Origin: Marchantia polymorpha subsp. ruderalis
Taxonomy: Eukaryota; Streptophyta; Marchantiopsida; Marchantiales; Marchantiaceae
Assembly (NCBI GenBank): GCA_037833965.1
Contig: AP031355.1
Coordinates: 24,825,501 to 24,889,500 of the forward strand
DNA: 64,000 nucleotides
Reading direction: 5' to 3'
Below the pieces are notes generated by a model. The model did not search any database and was not told the origin of the DNA. It saw nothing but the letters and a program-made list of their open reading frames with translations. Position numbers and translations under genes: made by a program. The first letter of the stretch is position 1, and each line of letters opens with the position of its first letter. Of the stretch, positions 1 to 9,078 are shown one piece after another.

Positions 1-2945
1 ACAACAGGTTTGAAACCACGTGTGCTACACGGAACTAGGGCCTGGTCCCATGTTTCATATCTTGGGTACAATAAAATATATGACATGAAGCTATAAATAT
101 ATTAGCCCTTGTGTAACATGGGACTAGGCCCTAGTCCCAAATACCAAAGAAAAAAAATATCACTGCTGTCTTCTATCTGTCGTATAATACGACAAACCAA
201 ATAGAGTGATACCACTTCATCTACCAGAGTACACTAGTAGATGGGTACACTTTCTCCAAAAAGATCTGAAGTATGTCTAAGACTATAGTTCCGGATGCGT
301 ATGAAGGTAGATGAACAGAAGAGTGTGCTCTCCGTGTACTCTAATGATTGGAGATATTTGCTATTGCCATCACTCCATTGTCACCTATCCATTGGCAGCG
401 ATAGTCACTCCGATAGTGTTAGGAGTATTATTCATAGATACCACGTTTAGAACATCATCCTCGCATTGAAAGAAATATACTTTTAGTAAGTTTGTCACGA
501 CGCTATGAGCAATCCACGAACAACGATCATAGTTGTCAGAAAGTTTACTTGTGGAGTGAAGCCACATGCTTTGATTAGAACGAGCGGAATATCGATTTAG
601 AGATCTCAACGTCAGACTCATACAGAGGTGAAATTAGAGGGTTCTTTCGAGGCAACCAGACTGACGTCAATCTTAGGTAGATTGGTTCAAAAGTCCGGAC
701 CCCGTGTCTGTGTTCTTTATCAGGCCGAGGCAGTATGTATAGTACAGGTAGTCTTCAGGTCTCAGGTGGAGAGAATCGATGATTTTGACGATAACCTTCC
801 TGCTTCAGCTGGTAAGGAGGTACATTCTCTTTGATATATTAGTAGCGATAAATATTTACATCCTCTACTCCGTTTGCCCTATGTTAGTCAGAGTGTACTA
901 TAGCGTCCATTTGTCTTAACAACACTGCCTTTCTAGAAACACTAGAGCTTGCTCGCAGTGTCAAATGGCCGCAGATGGCACAGTTACTGTGCATGCGCGT
1001 TTGCACTTCTAAAGAGTTTGAATGACCCATGAATGTCCGGATTAAACACGGGTTTTATTTCTTTTCGAAAACTTCAAATAATTCGAGTTAGTTGATATAC
1101 ATCGAGCAGAAAAACAATCTGTGCTGTAGGTACTACTGAAATGCTGTCTGCAATGAAACGTCTGATTTGGCGAATGCAGCAGCCAGTAGATAATCTGTAC
1201 CGCATTTGTTAATGGTCTCTGGTTGAGCAGCATTAGAGCCCAAATGTTACCCGTTTATTAAACCCATGCCTACTAAAGAATTCTAATAAGAAGTTCCCAC
1301 AATTTAAACTTCATGATGTATATGTACTATTCACTTCTGGACGTCTATTTAAAAATTAAGCCTTTTTTTTAAGAGTTTCTACTTATTAAATTTTTGTCAT
1401 AGAATTTTGAATTGATATGGTAGATCAATAAAGTATTTGACACATGCAGCGCTTTAAAATATTTATATGTCACTAAGGTCTGAAATTAGCATTTTTTAGT
1501 TAAATGAAGTTATTTACAGCAGAATATAATGTCCCTTACCTCTGCTACTCCTCATGTTTCAGCCAAGTATCTCAATATTAATTGCGAGATTGTGAAGTTA
1601 GCTTATGTGTTTTTTTAATAATCGTTCTTCTGTTTATTTGCAGTTTAGATGACGTCATTAATTACTTCTGTGTTGGCAGATTAGACTCTTATTTTATAAT
1701 TTGCTGAATAGTATGCGTTGCTATACAAGAATTGTTGAATGTGAACTTGTAAATTGTTTCTTCAATTCTTGTGCCATTCAGCCGTACACTTTCAACGAAC
1801 ACTTTCACGCGACACAACTGACAGTAAACTTCCATATGCCACGTAAAGTTGTGCTAACTAGGTCCTTGTGGCAGCATTTTTGTACCTTTTAGGGCAGTTT
1901 GAACAAAATAATCTTGCCAAAGCAAAGATTAACTGTTAAACTCAATAATTATGCCTCTACAAGCCAATAGGCCCACTTGTGTGTTCAAGACCATATTCTA
2001 TGAAAATGTTTTTTCTGTATGTGACAATAGCTGTATGAAGTTCTCCTCAATTATGTCCATAATTCATAAACCAGATTAAGTCGCCTATTGCACTTGAACA
2101 TCCATGATCTCTATATCTACCTCTTCTATCTTTGATAACTTGAGGGACAAGGAAAAAATCTACAATTAACTCGTGCAAAATCTATCTTGTTATCTTTATT
2201 GTGGATGCTGGTTCCATCTTTCTGTATTTAAGTGAAGCTTTAATTATCTACCTCACAACTCAATCTTTGAATCCCACCAAGAGCAGCATAAGATCCAGCA
2301 CTATCAAACGGAGTTGAACTAAAAGACGGGTTTTGTTTTTCTTGAGCATTTTCCGATAATTTATCCACCGACTACGGTTACTCTGGCCTTGGTATTACAA
2401 TCAAACTTCATGTTTATTGGTGTCACAAACGCAATTGACGGAGAACTCAGATTATGTGGTCATGAGTACCAATCAAACAGTCCTGTAATTTTGTATGCGC
2501 CTGAACACGGTATGGCCGGTTTGTCCCATCAGAGTGGTTGCTGGACACACGAATCTGAAGCTGCGATACTACAATTCAAAGGCTTTTGCCTTTATATTGT
2601 GAGGCATATCCACAACCAAGATTACCAATTGTTTTGTTTTTAATTTCTAGTTTGCGCTGAGTACTTCTACAGGGAATTCTTGTAATGTACTTCCCTTTCA
2701 TAGAAGCAGTTGGAAACTCTTGTCTTGATTTATACATGCCCGTATATACGAACAAATATATATGTATCTCCAGAGCTTTTCAACCTTTTTTCTTCTAAGA
2801 GTGCTTTATCTCCACAGAAGTACATATTCTGATACGTAAAATGTACGTATTTTAATACGGACATGCCTTTTGACGTTGAAAGGGAGCATGGGCATGCCTG
2901 GAAGAAGTTTTTTGTGCCTCCAACACCACTCTCCAGATTTATTCT
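1..2945. other. AT-rich flank without a recognisable gene
   Basis: This stretch is much more AT-rich than the rest of the window and shares no visible sequence with the LTR families to its right. It contains only short open frames (under 90 codons), poly-T and poly-A runs and no frame I can assign with confidence. The frames at 628-834 (+), 1042-1233 (-), 1701-1892 (+) and 2389-2643 (+) have no recognisable motif. A possible decayed copia-type protease trace at 385-621 is listed separately. I read this as intergenic DNA, possibly old decayed transposon sequence. An exon with introns cannot be excluded from sequence alone. Confidence 0.6.
385..621 (-). pseudogene. Possible decayed Ty1/copia protease region
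   Basis: The minus-strand frame contains WIAHSVVTNLL, followed by a phenylalanine and an acidic stretch. The spacing recalls the WxxDSGAxxH(L/M) protease signature of Ty1/copia polyproteins, but the DSG core would have become HSV. No zinc knuckle precedes it and no integrase follows in frame. This is a weak resemblance made by eye. Chance similarity is a real alternative. Confidence 0.18.
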
Positions 2946-3115
2946 AGTAATAACCCACTAAAGGCTAAAACTGCAATATAGTGGTAGAAAGGTCGAACCC
3001 ACAGGGACAGAGGAACACACACGGTACAAAGTGTCACGTTTAACAGACTATTGAGGAGTTTGAATTCTCGGGCGACTGTCACTCCCAGAAATACTGCAAG
3101 TGTCCACTCGGAGCG
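2946..3115 (-). mobile_element. B-family LTR 3'-end fragment, minus strand
   Basis: The sequence from 2947 matches the complement of the LTR terminus (end motif GGTTATTACA) and of the adjoining U5 found at 5985-6154 and 61021-61190. The terminal T at 2946 is mutated to A. It stops exactly where the plus-strand LTR of E1 begins (TGTGGTACCCC at 3116), so E1 inserted into it. The rest of this older LTR is not found on the far side of E1, whose 3' end is missing. Confidence 0.85.
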
Positions 3116-4258
3116 TGTGGTACCCCACTTTTGGCAATTTTGAGTAAATTAAAACATTTTTGGAAAACTGTACCCTGGCAGCATTGTAAATAGCCTTCGG
3201 TACATCAAAACAGAGTGAATCCGGAAGATCGCGGGGATTCTCGAGGGATCTTGTAGAATCTGGGATTTGGGGTGCCGCAGCAAGGACAGGCACCACCCTC
3301 CCTGCGAGCTCCGCAGTTAGGATCTCTACGGCGCAAGGCGCAAAACCCGCCTTCGGAGGTTGCGTCCGCGGCTGTAGGGAAACCCCCGTAATTAGGTAAA
3401 CCCTCGGGCGCCTTGACCAAGTTAGGGTCCCGTTGGAAAGAGCTCGACGCGCTGATTCTAACGAGCCCAAGAACGCTTGGAACGGACGAGGACTTAGGGA
3501 GTTATCGCTACTGGAAGAAACGGAGGCGGTCGCCTACGGCGGAAGGAGTTCGCCACCGGCGCGAATTCCGCCTACGCGGAAGGGGGATTCAAGTTTTGTC
3601 CTATGCACGGACGAAGGCGTTCGCCTGTGCACAGGCGAAGTAGGGTTAGGGAAGGCGCGAAGTCCGCCTACGCACAGGCGTTCGCCTGTGCACAGGCACT
3701 TCGGCGTCGGCGGAAAATCCGCCTTGGGCCCTAGAAATGCGCCTTGTGAGGTAGAAAGTGTACGGCGCCTTCCGCGCCAGCGCAGCGCCGTGTACGTCGG
3801 AAGAGCCGCCAGAGTAATCCAATAGGTACGGACCGTGCGGACGGCACGGGTGGATGCGCTCTTGGACGGACGGAGTTGCGGCGGCGGAAGCGCCGACGGA
3901 GAGACAAGGAATGGACAGACTGGACGGAGACGGCTAACCACGATCAACGCCTTCCGCGCCAGCGCAGCGCCGCGGACGGAATTCGCCTGCGCACAGGCGA
4001 ACACCTGTGCACAGGAGGATGTTCAAGTTCCGCGCCGGCGGAGAATCCGCCGAGGCCCCTGCCTGCGCACAGGCAGGAGTTGAATTTTTGTCCGACATGC
4101 GGACACACGCGTCAAGGCAGCGGGAGATTGGCCGAGGGGGCGGTACGAACAAGTGTACCGCGCAAGGCGGAAAACTCGCCTTCGGCGCTACGCCCCCATG
4201 TCCGCAGGGCGACACGCTCGCGGAGTTCAAATCCGCCAATTCGAGCGTGAGAGTTTAA

Positions 4259-5137
4259 TCGCCGGCGGCGGCGCTCTCTGAGCAGGTGATTCCGTTGCTG
4301 CGGTACTTGGATCGCAAGGTCGATAAATACGCCGACCCACTCCAGCCGGGATCTTACATCGAATTAGTGCGCAGGCGGACTCGCACTAAAGTCCACACCA
4401 GCAAGCTATTAGCTAGAGTGGACCAGGAGTTGAGGGACTTGAAGGAGAAGCATGAGTGCTTGTGGGGACAGTACAAGCTTAATCAGAAGTTCTACAAGCA
4501 CTCCGAGAAGATGAAGGATGAGAAACTGGGCGAGCTCACCAAGGAGCAGGTGAAGGTCAAGGAAGCACTCAACTCTGAGCAGGCCCAGAATCGGATTTTG
4601 TCAGAGGAGCTCGTGCGACAGACGCGGTTGTTGGAACAATGTCAGCTCGCACGGCAGGCGGATGAAGAATTAATCCGCAGGTTACAGTCAGAGTGTGGCG
4701 AATTGAGAGCGCAACGTGCTGAAGCCGAATCGCAATTAGTGATAATTGAAGAGGATCGCAGGAAGGAGGCGGATCGCACGAAGGTGGAGACGGCGAGGCG
4801 AGTCGCCCACTGTCTCAAGGGCTACGCCCACTGGGAAGTAAAGGCGCAGGAGAAACTCACACTGCGTGAGTTTGAATTGCGCGCAGCCGGGTTGTTGTCA
4901 AGCGACAGTAGGAGTCGGCGGAAGGTAGCAAAGAAGCTCGAAGCCTTTCTGTCGAAGGCACAGGATACCATGTCCGCCCTCGAGGGGGAGGTGTCCGCGG
5001 CGTTGCAGCGGTTGGGACTGCGCAGTCGAGCAGAAGAGTGGCAGGGTAGGGAGTTAGTGCGCGGCAGCCGGCCGCGCAGGAGACGTAGTACAGGTTCCGC
5101 GGAGTGTAGTGTAGCGTGGTTCCGTGCAGGCGTGTAG
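4259..5137 (+). pseudogene. U3 gene, B family: C-terminal remnant
   Basis: The open frame follows a TAA at 4256-4258 and has no ATG at its start. It begins inside the conserved block (A)LSEQVIPLLRYLDRK and runs through the coiled coil to the family C-terminus RRRSTGSAECS...WFRAGV. The corresponding part of the B gene in the solo LTR is residues 740-1040. Upstream coding sequence was removed by the LTR-internal deletion, so this is a broken copy, although the remaining frame is uninterrupted. Confidence 0.8.
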
Positions 5138-5173
5138 CGTAGTGCAGTGTAGTGTTAGGTAGGACTTAGAAGG

Positions 5174-5181
5174 TATAAAAT
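5174..5181 (+). promoter_or_regulatory. LTR TATA box
   Basis: TATAAAAT lies just after the end of the U3 gene remnant and about 970 bp before the LTR end. The same motif at the same place occurs in the solo LTR (60213) and, on the minus strand, at 61734. It is the likely core promoter, placing the start of R near 5205. Confidence 0.75.
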
Positions 5182-5185
5182 AGTT

Positions 5186-5202
5186 CCAGGCGTTTTGCCT
5201 GG
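5186..5202 (+). other. Conserved cap-site hairpin
   Basis: A 6-bp stem (CCAGGC/GCCTGG) with loop GTTTT begins 5 bp after the TATA box. Family A copies have CAAGGC/GCCTTG with the same loop, so one stem pair changes from C-G to A-T with pairing kept. Position suggests the start of R, where a role in transcription start, RNA 3'-end formation or strand transfer is possible but not shown. Confidence 0.6.
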
Positions 5203-5928
5203 GGTTCTTTCCCATCAGAAGTGCAGATCAGGAACCCATTTCCTTTGCGTGTTTGTGTCCTTGAGTTCTGTCACCACGCACGAGGAGTTACAACTTAGCG
5301 TTCCGCATTTTGTAGCTGAAGGCCTTCGGACGAATGTTCAGAGCTAGTACATTGGTTAGAGACTTGAGTAGTTCGGATCTGCACCTGCGGGTGACTGCCG
5401 ATGCTCAGAGCCAGTGACTAGTTAGATACTTGAACAGTTTCGCCCCTACACCTTCGAGTGTTTCTTTCTGATTGTACTCCTTGGGATTTTTCCCCTGAAT
5501 GCCAAAGTGAAGTTTTGCTACTTCGTGTAAGCCTTGGTTGTAAATTCAGGTTACGCTGCAGCAGGTGCCTTGAGGGTAACCCCTGTAGTATTTCTGGGAA
5601 TGACAAGTGCCTGAGAATTCAAACTCTTCAATAGACTGTTGTTGTGTTACTGGAATGTTTCACAGTGAGTCCTTCAGTGCAGACCTGTGTTCTCTGCGCG
5701 TTTTGTGAGTTGAGAGTGTTGTTCACCGCGTAGGAGTGACTTCGATCCGAAGTAGGCAGTCCAAACCGGGTTTCCTACACTAGCAGCAAGCTAGTGGAAG
5801 TGTTGTAAAAGCCGGAGTTGGAAGTCACTGCCCGCAGCTTCGCTGAGTGTACCCTTGAGAGACTTTCCCCCTGAAATCTTGAAGTAGAGGTCCTAACGGA
5901 TCTCTGGGTTGTGTTTCTGTAGTTTCAG

Positions 5929-5956
<28 letters not shown>
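5929..5956 (+). repeat. (GT)n microsatellite in U5
   Basis: Fourteen GT units within U5. A GT/CA tract of different length sits at the same place in every LTR with this region (for example 18461-18480, 29718-29740, 60975-60992), so it belongs to the LTR family and varies by slippage. Confidence 0.85.
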
Positions 5957-5959
<3 letters not shown>

Positions 5960-6154
5960 GCTGCACTGTGCGACCTCCGAGTGCGCTCCGAGTGGACACT
6001 TGCAGTATTTCTGGGAGTGACAGTCGCCTGAGAATTCAAACTCCTCAATAGTCTGTTAAAACGTGACACTTTGTACCCTGTGTGTTCCTCTGTCCCTGTG
6101 GGTTCGACCTTTCTACCACTATATTGCAGTTTTAGCCTTTAGTGGGTTATTACA

Positions 6155-6176
6155 TAAGAAGCCGACAACTTCTTTT
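6155..6176 (+). other. 22-nt spacer hairpin between LTR and PBS
   Basis: Twenty-two bases separate the LTR end (6154) from the PBS. They form a 6-bp stem (AAGAAG at 6156-6161, CTTCTT at 6169-6174) around CCGACAA. E2 has the same spacing (54126-54147) and the stem sequence AAGGAG/CTTCTT, where a G-T wobble keeps the pairing. Most LTR elements have their PBS within a few bases of the LTR. Confidence 0.7.
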
Positions 6177-6194
6177 TGGCGCCGCTGCCGGGGA
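6177..6194 (+). other. Primer-binding site (tRNA-Asp type)
   Basis: TGGCGCCGCTGCCGGGGA is complementary to the 3' end of plant tRNA-Asp except at the ninth base, where the usual plant sequence has T. Athila and related plant elements commonly use this primer. E2 carries the same 18 bases, so the variant is fixed in this group. Confidence 0.85.
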
Positions 6195-6240
6195 CAGTTG
6201 CGTCAACACCGGGGTTTTTACGAGCAGCCATGCTCGGTGA

Positions 6241-9072
6241 ATGTCGACTGGGGCTGGCGGGAGCAACCTAAGTGCTAGAGCTGTCCGCAAGTTCCGACGA
6301 GATTCAGAGAAGGCCGTGGAAGAGACACGGCATCAAAACAAGAAAACACCAAAAAGAGTACCTAAGCCTAGTTCGGCCGACCTCCTTGGGGAACCTACCC
6401 CCGGCGACTCGGGACCAAACTTGGTGCTTACAGTTCTACTAGATATTCCTTGCACGGACCCGCCTAGTGAAGTAGAACCGACCGCCCGAGAACCGTCGAC
6501 AGACACACCGATGGCGGACGGACAAGCCAATGTGCGGCTACCTCAGCCGATTACTAAACATTCCTACCCGAAGTACAAAGGGAGTGGGGATGACGACGAT
6601 GCAGATTCATACATCAAGTTGTTCGAGTCGGTGTCTATTGCCAATCGCGAGATCGCAGACGACGACCGACTAAGGATCTTTCCAAGCCTTCTGCGGAAGA
6701 AAGCGAGGAGTTGGTACAATCACGAGAGCATCGATCCGACTGGGTTGACAACATGGGCCCAGCTGAAGGAGAAGTTCCTTCGCCGCTTCCGCGAGCTCGG
6801 CTACGACAGCCGGGTTTTGACAAAGTTACGTAATTTGCAGCGAGAGAAGAAGGAGAGTCTGCGTGACTACACTGAGAGATTTCTGGACCTCCTTGACAGA
6901 ATACCGAAAACAGGACCAGGGTCCCCTTTCTCGGTACAACAAGCTGTGGATTGGTACGTGACCGGTTTAACTCGGGAGATGGAGACTTTTTGCCGACGCA
7001 GCAAGTGCGACACTATTGAGGACGTGATTGCATCGGCAGAAGCCTTCGAAACTTCCACTCTCAACCGAAGAGGGAGAGAGAGACGGGAGTCGAAGGAGCG
7101 CAAACCGAAGGGAGGGCGAAGACGGCGTAGAGGTACAACTCCGTCATCGGAGGAATCGTCTTCGGACGAGAACCGTTCTTCATCCGAAGAAGAGGAAACC
7201 TCATCGTCGGAGGAGGAGAAGAAGAGGAAGAAGCATGGGTCAGCGAAGAAAAGGGGCATCCGACGAGTGACTACGGACAGAGCGCCGGGAGATATAGCTT
7301 CGAAGATGGAGACCCTTGTGAAGGACTTCGCCGATCTCAAGGTTCAAGTGGTAGGCGGGCATGATCGCCGAAAATCACCCGGGAGAGTGCGAGCGAACTT
7401 ATGGTGTACTACGTGCGGGGCGGTGGGACATGCAAACACCGAGTGCCTTACCACCCGTCCGTCATATCCAGTCAACGCAGTAGAGTGGGCGCAACCGTAC
7501 TATGGAGAGCACCCTCAGTACTATGGAGAGGCTAGCGAAGAGACAGCCTACGCCGTCCAGTCGGTTCCTACCCCGCCTGCAGTTTCAGCAATGCAAGTCC
7601 CACGATATATTCCGGTGGATCGGGCCACTACGGTACCTGTGAGGCGGAGAGCACCTCCAGGGACGTTTGACCCACCGCCACCGCGAGCTTGTTATAATTG
7701 CGGGGAAGTTGGGCACTTCTCACCGCAGTGTCCCCATCCAAAGAGGCGAAACGATTATGCTCCGACATGTAGTAATTGCAAGAAGGTCGGGCACACTGCG
7801 CCAGAGTGTGATCAGCCACCAGTCCCTCGGCCAGCGGTACGATTTGTGAACACTCCTGCCAAGGAGGACGTGCAAGTTAACCAGGTCGAAGTAGGTTCAG
7901 ACGGGGATGGCGAAGACGAAGAATGGCCGGCTGAAGAGGTTATGTGCGCACGGGTCGAAACTCGTAGTTCCAAGAAATCGAAGGAGCAAGAGCGTGACAC
8001 TCGCAAGCACGAACGGAGAACCGACGACCGGACGGGAAAAGGAAAGGAGAAGACATCCAGCAAGTCCGACTTGCGACCTGCTCGGAAGTCTTCGGCTGCG
8101 CGAGAGGCACCAGCAGTGCGCCCCCAGACAGCAGTCGAAGACGAGCTAGTGCGCCTACTGAAACGGGACTATGCTCCGGATATCCGCAACGAGGTAGCCA
8201 ACCTGTTGAAGGAAGCGATCCGCACTCAAAAGGACCCACCGCGGCCAGACTTGACCTCCTCCCTTGGAGCGAAGTTGGCAGCCACCGTGGAACCTCGCAG
8301 AGCGTCGCCGACCACGACGACCCAACGCGCCCACTATGACTTGGTTGAAGATCTCGGGAGTCGAAAAGTGAACATCACGTTCAAGCAGCTCTTGGAGGAC
8401 AATAAGACGTATCGGAGAATGTTGATGCTTTCGCTACGGCATCCGCGGAAGCCGCGCGCATCCACATCCTCTCAAGTATATCAAGTGGAGAGCGAAGACC
8501 AAGGGCCACCCGAGATCGATGTGGAAATAGCAGGGTGTTGTGTACGCAGAGTGCCAATCGACTCTGGATCAGGAGTCAACATAATGACGGAGGATACAGC
8601 GAGAGCCTTGGGGTTCAGTCAATACGAACCCTCGAAGCGTGTGTTGAGATTAGCGGATCAGACGCGGAGAATGCCTGCAGGTATGCTGCGCAATGTCAAG
8701 ACAACCATCGGGGGTGCGGACTTTCGGTTGACGTATATCATCCTTCAACCGATGATGAAGCAGGGCTATGACGTTCTGCTCGGGCGACCATGGCTATATG
8801 GTGCACAAGTCAGATGTGATTGGCGAAGACATCGCCTTAAGTTTCCTCATCCTTCGGAACCGACCAAAACCATTACGGTGCCCTGGAATAGGGTCAGGCA
8901 CGAAGGAGAGACCCCATCGACAAGTGCAGGTTACACATCGGGCGAGGACAGTGAGTCGACCGCGCGATCGGATTCCAGTGGTACCGAATCCGATTACTTC
9001 GTGGGATTCGTTGCCTGCTGTTCGGTGGGAGAAGAAGAAGAGCCGGAAGCTATTCAGCCGGAAGACGAATAG
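6241..9072 (+). CDS. Gag-protease polyprotein (E1)
   Basis: This 943-residue frame encodes the capsid precursor and aspartic protease. Residues 105-270 hold the retrotransposon gag core (SWYNHE, FLRRFRELGY, LRDYTERFLDLL). A Ser/Glu/Lys/Arg-rich tract follows (about 275-345). Three CCHC zinc knuckles of spacing CX2CX4HX4C begin near residues 389, 483 and 509 and would bind genomic RNA. The protease active site is Asp774-Ser-Gly. The start is the first ATG after the PBS, 46 bp downstream. The frame ends at a UAG and continues open into pol in the same frame, so Gag-Pol is probably made by readthrough. No frameshift or stop is seen, so this half of E1 looks intact. Confidence 0.9.
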   Translation: MSTGAGGSNLSARAVRKFRRDSEKAVEETRHQNKKTPKRVPKPSSADLLGEPTPGDSGPNLVLTVLLDIPCTDPPSEVEPTAREPSTDTPMADGQANVRLPQPITKHSYPKYKGSGDDDDADSYIKLFESVSIANREIADDDRLRIFPSLLRKKARSWYNHESIDPTGLTTWAQLKEKFLRRFRELGYDSRVLTKLRNLQREKKESLRDYTERFLDLLDRIPKTGPGSPFSVQQAVDWYVTGLTREMETFCRRSKCDTIEDVIASAEAFETSTLNRRGRERRESKERKPKGGRRRRRGTTPSSEESSSDENRSSSEEEETSSSEEEKKRKKHGSAKKRGIRRVTTDRAPGDIASKMETLVKDFADLKVQVVGGHDRRKSPGRVRANLWCTTCGAVGHANTECLTTRPSYPVNAVEWAQPYYGEHPQYYGEASEETAYAVQSVPTPPAVSAMQVPRYIPVDRATTVPVRRRAPPGTFDPPPPRACYNCGEVGHFSPQCPHPKRRNDYAPTCSNCKKVGHTAPECDQPPVPRPAVRFVNTPAKEDVQVNQVEVGSDGDGEDEEWPAEEVMCARVETRSSKKSKEQERDTRKHERRTDDRTGKGKEKTSSKSDLRPARKSSAAREAPAVRPQTAVEDELVRLLKRDYAPDIRNEVANLLKEAIRTQKDPPRPDLTSSLGAKLAATVEPRRASPTTTTQRAHYDLVEDLGSRKVNITFKQLLEDNKTYRRMLMLSLRHPRKPRASTSSQVYQVESEDQGPPEIDVEIAGCCVRRVPIDSGSGVNIMTEDTARALGFSQYEPSKRVLRLADQTRRMPAGMLRNVKTTIGGADFRLTYIILQPMMKQGYDVLLGRPWLYGAQVRCDWRRHRLKFPHPSEPTKTITVPWNRVRHEGETPSTSAGYTSGEDSESTARSDSSGTESDYFVGFVACCSVGEEEEPEAIQPEDE

Positions 9073-9078
9073 CAATTA
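9070..9078 (+). promoter_or_regulatory. UAG readthrough site between gag-protease and pol
   Basis: The stop codon and the next two codons read TAG CAA TTA, the CAR-YYA context that drives leaky termination in tobacco mosaic virus and in the soybean retroelement SIRE1. Both flanking frames are the same frame. E2 has TAG CAA CTA at the homologous place. Readthrough is inferred from this context, not shown. Confidence 0.75.

Larger units (their letters stand above)
3116..6154 (+). repeat. E1 5' LTR (B family, internally deleted, 3039 bp)
   Basis: It starts TGTGGTACCCC and ends GGTTATTACA, the same termini as the solo LTR at 55821-61190. It is about 2.3 kb shorter because U3 jumps from a point equivalent to about 56962 straight to about 59310, joining at short shared GGCGG sequence near 4258. 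The N-terminal two thirds of the U3 gene are thereby lost. The TATA box, cap-site hairpin and about 950 bp of R-U5 remain, so transcription signals look intact. The LTR ends form an imperfect inverted repeat (TGTGGTA/TGTAATA). Confidence 0.9.

Noticed and set aside
628..834. Plus-strand 68-codon frame as a host exon
   Set aside because: No recognisable domain, no clear splice sites or neighbouring coding frames, and a non-ATG start.
3600..4250. Repeated GC palindromes as a CRISPR array
   Set aside because: There is no regular spacer length, the palindromes vary, the host is eukaryotic, and the same motifs lie inside a coding frame.
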